This document shows positions 21,090 through 22,784 of a stretch of DNA of 22,784 bases, in pieces. The notes beneath the pieces are model-generated. The model saw only the letters and a program-made list of their open reading frames with translations, did not search any database and had not been told where the DNA came from. The stretch lies in IMG/VR virus record IMGVR_UViG_3300028573_000060, positions 1 through 22,784 of that record; one strand, given 5' to 3'. The stretch is from a virus. Position 1 is the first letter of the stretch. Each line of letters begins with the position of its first letter. Both the position numbers and the translations under genes were made by a program.

Positions 21090-21826
21090 CCGCGGCCAAG
21101 CTGATCGACTACTCCTTCGAGCGCCCGCCCATCCCGGCCGATGTCGTCGCTGTCGTGCGTTATGGCGTCGGCGGTACTGCCTCGAAGCTGATTACGCCAG
21201 CCGAGGTCGCAGCGCTTCACCACGAGGGTAAGGCAATCGTGATGGCGTTCGAGTCGACTGCACAGCGGGCCGCTGAAGGCGCCATCGCTGGCCTGGCCGA
21301 TCTCGACGCCATGGAGAAGGCGATGCGTACGCTCGGCTACCCGCATCAGTGCCCGATCTTCTACGCCGTCGACTTCGACGCGAGCCCGAGCGACGTACTC
21401 CCCTACTTCCACGGGATCATTCCCGGTGCCTGGTACCCGAGCGGCCCCTACGCCGGCATCGACGTCGTCGAGGCTGTGCTCCACCGGCACCCGCGCGCCG
21501 TGGCGTGGCAGACGCTCGCCTGGTCCTCTGGCAAGGTCAGCAAGCACAAGCGCTGCATCCTCTACCAGAACGGTGTGGGCAACGGCTACGACACCGACAT
21601 CACCCTTCAGCCGTTCTATGCGTGGGGCAAGGATGGTCCGGTCTTGATCGGGGGCAAGCCTCAGCCGGCGCCCAAGCCTCCCAAGAAGACCAACCTCTCG
21701 CCTCGATCAGCTCACGCCGCCCATCACCTGGCGACGGCACTCCCGAGGCGCAAGCACGGGCCGACCGACAAGGCCCGCGCAGAACTGGAAGCCGCGCAGA
21801 AGGCAATCCAGGGCGTTCTCAAGTAG
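21086..21826 (+). CDS. Endolysin, DUF1906 (Rv2525c-like) glycoside hydrolase fold
   Basis: 246 residues; GTG 21086 overlaps the holin stop. Residues 1-190 follow the DUF1906/Rv2525c-like TIM-barrel pattern: LIDYSFE (6-12), VVRYGVGGTASKLITPAEV, IVMAFES (51-57), IFYAVDFDAS (91-100), YAGIDVVEAVL and VAWQTLAWS. D8, E56, D96 and D98 are candidate active-site acids. Family members are thought to act on peptidoglycan or related cell-envelope glycans. The C-terminal 50 residues are a Pro/Lys linker then a basic helix (DKARAELEAAQKAIQGVL), perhaps a wall-binding part, with no recognised domain. There is no signal peptide, so release depends on the holin. Confidence 0.8.
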   Translation: MTAAKLIDYSFERPPIPADVVAVVRYGVGGTASKLITPAEVAALHHEGKAIVMAFESTAQRAAEGAIAGLADLDAMEKAMRTLGYPHQCPIFYAVDFDASPSDVLPYFHGIIPGAWYPSGPYAGIDVVEAVLHRHPRAVAWQTLAWSSGKVSKHKRCILYQNGVGNGYDTDITLQPFYAWGKDGPVLIGGKPQPAPKPPKKTNLSPRSAHAAHHLATALPRRKHGPTDKARAELEAAQKAIQGVLK

Positions 21827-21862
21827 GATCGAACTTCGCGGCTAGGCGGTGGCCGCGGGGAC

Positions 21863-21904
21863 GTCGACCGGCCCGTATGAGCCGTTAGCTCCGGGCCGGT
21901 CGAC
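21863..21904 (+). terminator. Long hairpin after the endolysin gene
   Basis: Two perfect 13-base arms (21863-21875 and 21892-21904) enclose an inner 4-pair stem GAGC/GCTC (21879-21882 with 21888-21891) and loop CGTTA. There is no U-run, as is often true for GC-rich actinobacterial terminators. It separates the lysis cassette from a new promoter and shares CGGGCCGGTCGA with the hairpin after the capsid gene. Confidence 0.7.
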
Positions 21905-21906
21905 AC

Positions 21907-21935
21907 TTGACAAGGACTTTGCAAGGCGTTACCTT
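21907..21935 (+). promoter_or_regulatory. Sigma70-like promoter
   Basis: TTGACA (21907-21912) is a perfect -35 box, followed after exactly 17 nt by TACCTT (21930-21935), a fair -10 box. It lies just after the hairpin that ends the lysis genes and 28 nt before a GTG start with a strong ribosome-binding site (AGGGAGGAG, 21947-21955). It should drive the small genes at the right end, probably at a different time from the late operon. Confidence 0.8.
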
Positions 21936-21962
21936 GATCTCCTCACAGGGAGGAGTGCCACC

Positions 21963-22097
21963 GTGGCACCATCAGACATCGACCGAGTGCTCCGAGAGCG
22001 CCCGTCATCCGGCCCAGTCGACGAGCTTGTCGAGCCGGACTACGCCGACATCAGCGAGCGGTACTTCGTCGAGGCTGACCTCGACGCCATCGAGTGA
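21963..22097 (+). CDS. 44-residue acidic protein, unknown
   Basis: The GTG at 21963 is 7 nt after AGGGAGGAG, one of the best ribosome-binding sites in the window, and is 28 nt downstream of a sigma70-like promoter. The protein (APSDIDRVLRERPSSG, then VDELVEPDYADISERYFVEADLDAIE) is acidic with no membrane segment or known motif. Its end overlaps the next gene as GTGA. A longer frame from 21849 would run through the hairpin and promoter and is rejected. Small acidic proteins under strong early-type signals are often host-takeover or anti-defence factors, but nothing here proves it. Confidence 0.6.
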   Translation: MAPSDIDRVLRERPSSGPVDELVEPDYADISERYFVEADLDAIE

Positions 22098-22387
22098 AGC
22101 GCAGCAGCCTGAACGCGAGCGCTATCCGTCGTGGCGAGAACATCTGGCGCGACATGACCGATGAGGAGATCATCGAAGCGCTCGCTGGACGCGAGATCAC
22201 TTGGGTCAATACCATGAGCGAGAAGCGGGAATCCGCCCGTCTGCCTGCTCACGACGCCAAACTGACCCGTGTTACCCGTGGCGTCCGCTCCGATGGGCGG
22301 AAGATCCGCTGCATCGAGTTCGTCAGTGCTGGCGCCGAAGGCGGCTTCCGAGCCGTTCGGCTCCGGGCGATCAGGAAGGTTGAGTAG
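22094..22387 (+). CDS. 97-residue protein, unknown
   Basis: GTG 22094 overlaps the previous stop by four bases. The N-terminal half is helical (NIWRDMTDEEIIEALAGREITW, 17-38 in two parts) and the C-terminal half reads as strands (LTRVTRGVRS, KIRCIEFVSAG, GGFRAVRLRAI). The ending 'G-F-R-A-V-R-L-x-A-I' recalls small conserved actinobacteriophage proteins I cannot name. No catalytic motif is seen. The stop codon overlaps the next gene by one base, so three genes form one small operon behind the promoter at 21907. Confidence 0.6.
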   Translation: MKRSSLNASAIRRGENIWRDMTDEEIIEALAGREITWVNTMSEKRESARLPAHDAKLTRVTRGVRSDGRKIRCIEFVSAGAEGGFRAVRLRAIRKVE

Positions 22388-22784
22388 TGACCGACATCAC
22401 GATGCAGAAGGTGGCCGCCGAGGCGGTGTGTGCTGGGCTGAACAAGACGGACTTCCTCTACCTCGGCGAGTCCGAGGGTGGTGCGGTGACCTGGTTCAGC
22501 CGGGGCGACAAGCCGCGCATCGTCCGCATCAGCGTCAACCGCTCTAGCCTCGTCAACGCCGTGATTGTGACGACCGAGTTCCCCAACTTCGCCAACAAGG
22601 GTCTCGGCCGCCAGATCATCACAGGCAAGGAGCGCACGGTCATCCCAACCGACCGAGCGCTCACCGACGACCAGGTGATGGAGGCGGCCACAGCCGCCGT
22701 CGTGCGGTGCCTGGAGATCTTCCGCGACGTGCTCGAAGGCATCGGCGTCGCTGGTGTTACCGGCGTACTGCATCACGACTGGTC
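22387..22784 (+). CDS. Unknown protein, 3' end beyond the window
   Basis: GTG 22387 overlaps the previous stop (TAGTG) and the frame remains open to the window edge, giving 132 residues so far. An ATG at 22402 is a possible alternative start. Visible segments are KVAAEAVCAGLNKTDFLYLG, a strand-like RIVRISVNRSSLVNAVIVTTE and a helix VMEAATAAVVRCLEIFRDVL. No family is recognised. It is the third member of the operon that follows the 21907 promoter. Confidence 0.6.
   Translation, partial: MTDITMQKVAAEAVCAGLNKTDFLYLGESEGGAVTWFSRGDKPRIVRISVNRSSLVNAVIVTTEFPNFANKGLGRQIITGKERTVIPTDRALTDDQVMEAATAAVVRCLEIFRDVLEGIGVAGVTGVLHHDW

Noticed and set aside
21849-21962. N-terminal extension of the 44-residue protein
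   Set aside because: The extended frame would cover the hairpin and the promoter, and GTG 21963 has a near-perfect ribosome-binding site.
1-22784. tRNA genes, att sites, integrase or insertion sequence
   Set aside because: No cloverleaf, no recombinase motif and no transposase frame were seen; attachment sites cannot be judged without the host junctions.

Overview
This window is a stretch of the late, structural half of a tailed double-stranded DNA phage or prophage with siphovirus organisation. It most likely infects a high-GC actinobacterium. The reasons are GC-rich DNA with G/C-ending codons, frequent GTG and TTG starts, GTGA stop/start overlaps, a Rv2525c-like (DUF1906) lysin, and several protein modules common in actinobacteriophages. 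Every convincing gene is on the + strand and coding is nearly gap-free. No tRNA, rRNA, CRISPR array, insertion sequence, integrase or repressor is seen, so lifestyle cannot be judged. Terminase and portal genes are not in the window and are presumed upstream.

Layout. (1) 3-137: the 3' end of a MuF-like minor head protein. (2) 165-2598: a nucleic-acid block made of a small HTH-like protein, a metallophosphoesterase (Mre11/SbcD-like), a DUF3310 protein, and a two-domain protein joining a DUF4406 nucleoside 2-deoxyribosyltransferase-like domain to a dATP/dGTP diphosphohydrolase-type domain. (3) 2635-7091: six head-region proteins of mostly unknown function, including a zinc metallopeptidase. Two of them share an N-terminal WKHGYIP element. 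(4) 7127-10002: prohead protease with an Asp-rich scaffold domain, decoration-like protein and major capsid protein, closed by a strong hairpin. (5) 10086-13058: connector and tail-completion genes and the major tail protein, closed by a terminator. (6) 13135-20371: tail assembly chaperones with a well-formed -1 frameshift signal, tape measure, distal tail protein, tail hub, and a glycine-rich receptor-binding-type protein. (7) 20391-21826: two membrane proteins and a DUF1906 endolysin, closed by a hairpin. (8) 21907-end: a sigma70-like promoter followed by three small genes of unknown function, the last cut by the window edge.

How it works together. Regions 1, 3, 4 and 5 build and mature the head and close it to the tail; region 6 builds the tail; region 7 lyses the host. 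Region 2 would act on the nucleotide pool or DNA but sits inside the late cluster. The most interesting signals are the shared WKHGYIP element (possibly a capsid-targeting or delivery signal on a peptidase and an unknown partner), the fused nucleotide-pool enzyme, two in-frame internal starts with good ribosome-binding sites, the frameshift signal, and a recurring TAnnnT hexamer placed 6-7 nt before start codons that lack a well-placed Shine-Dalgarno sequence, which suggests leaderless late transcripts.
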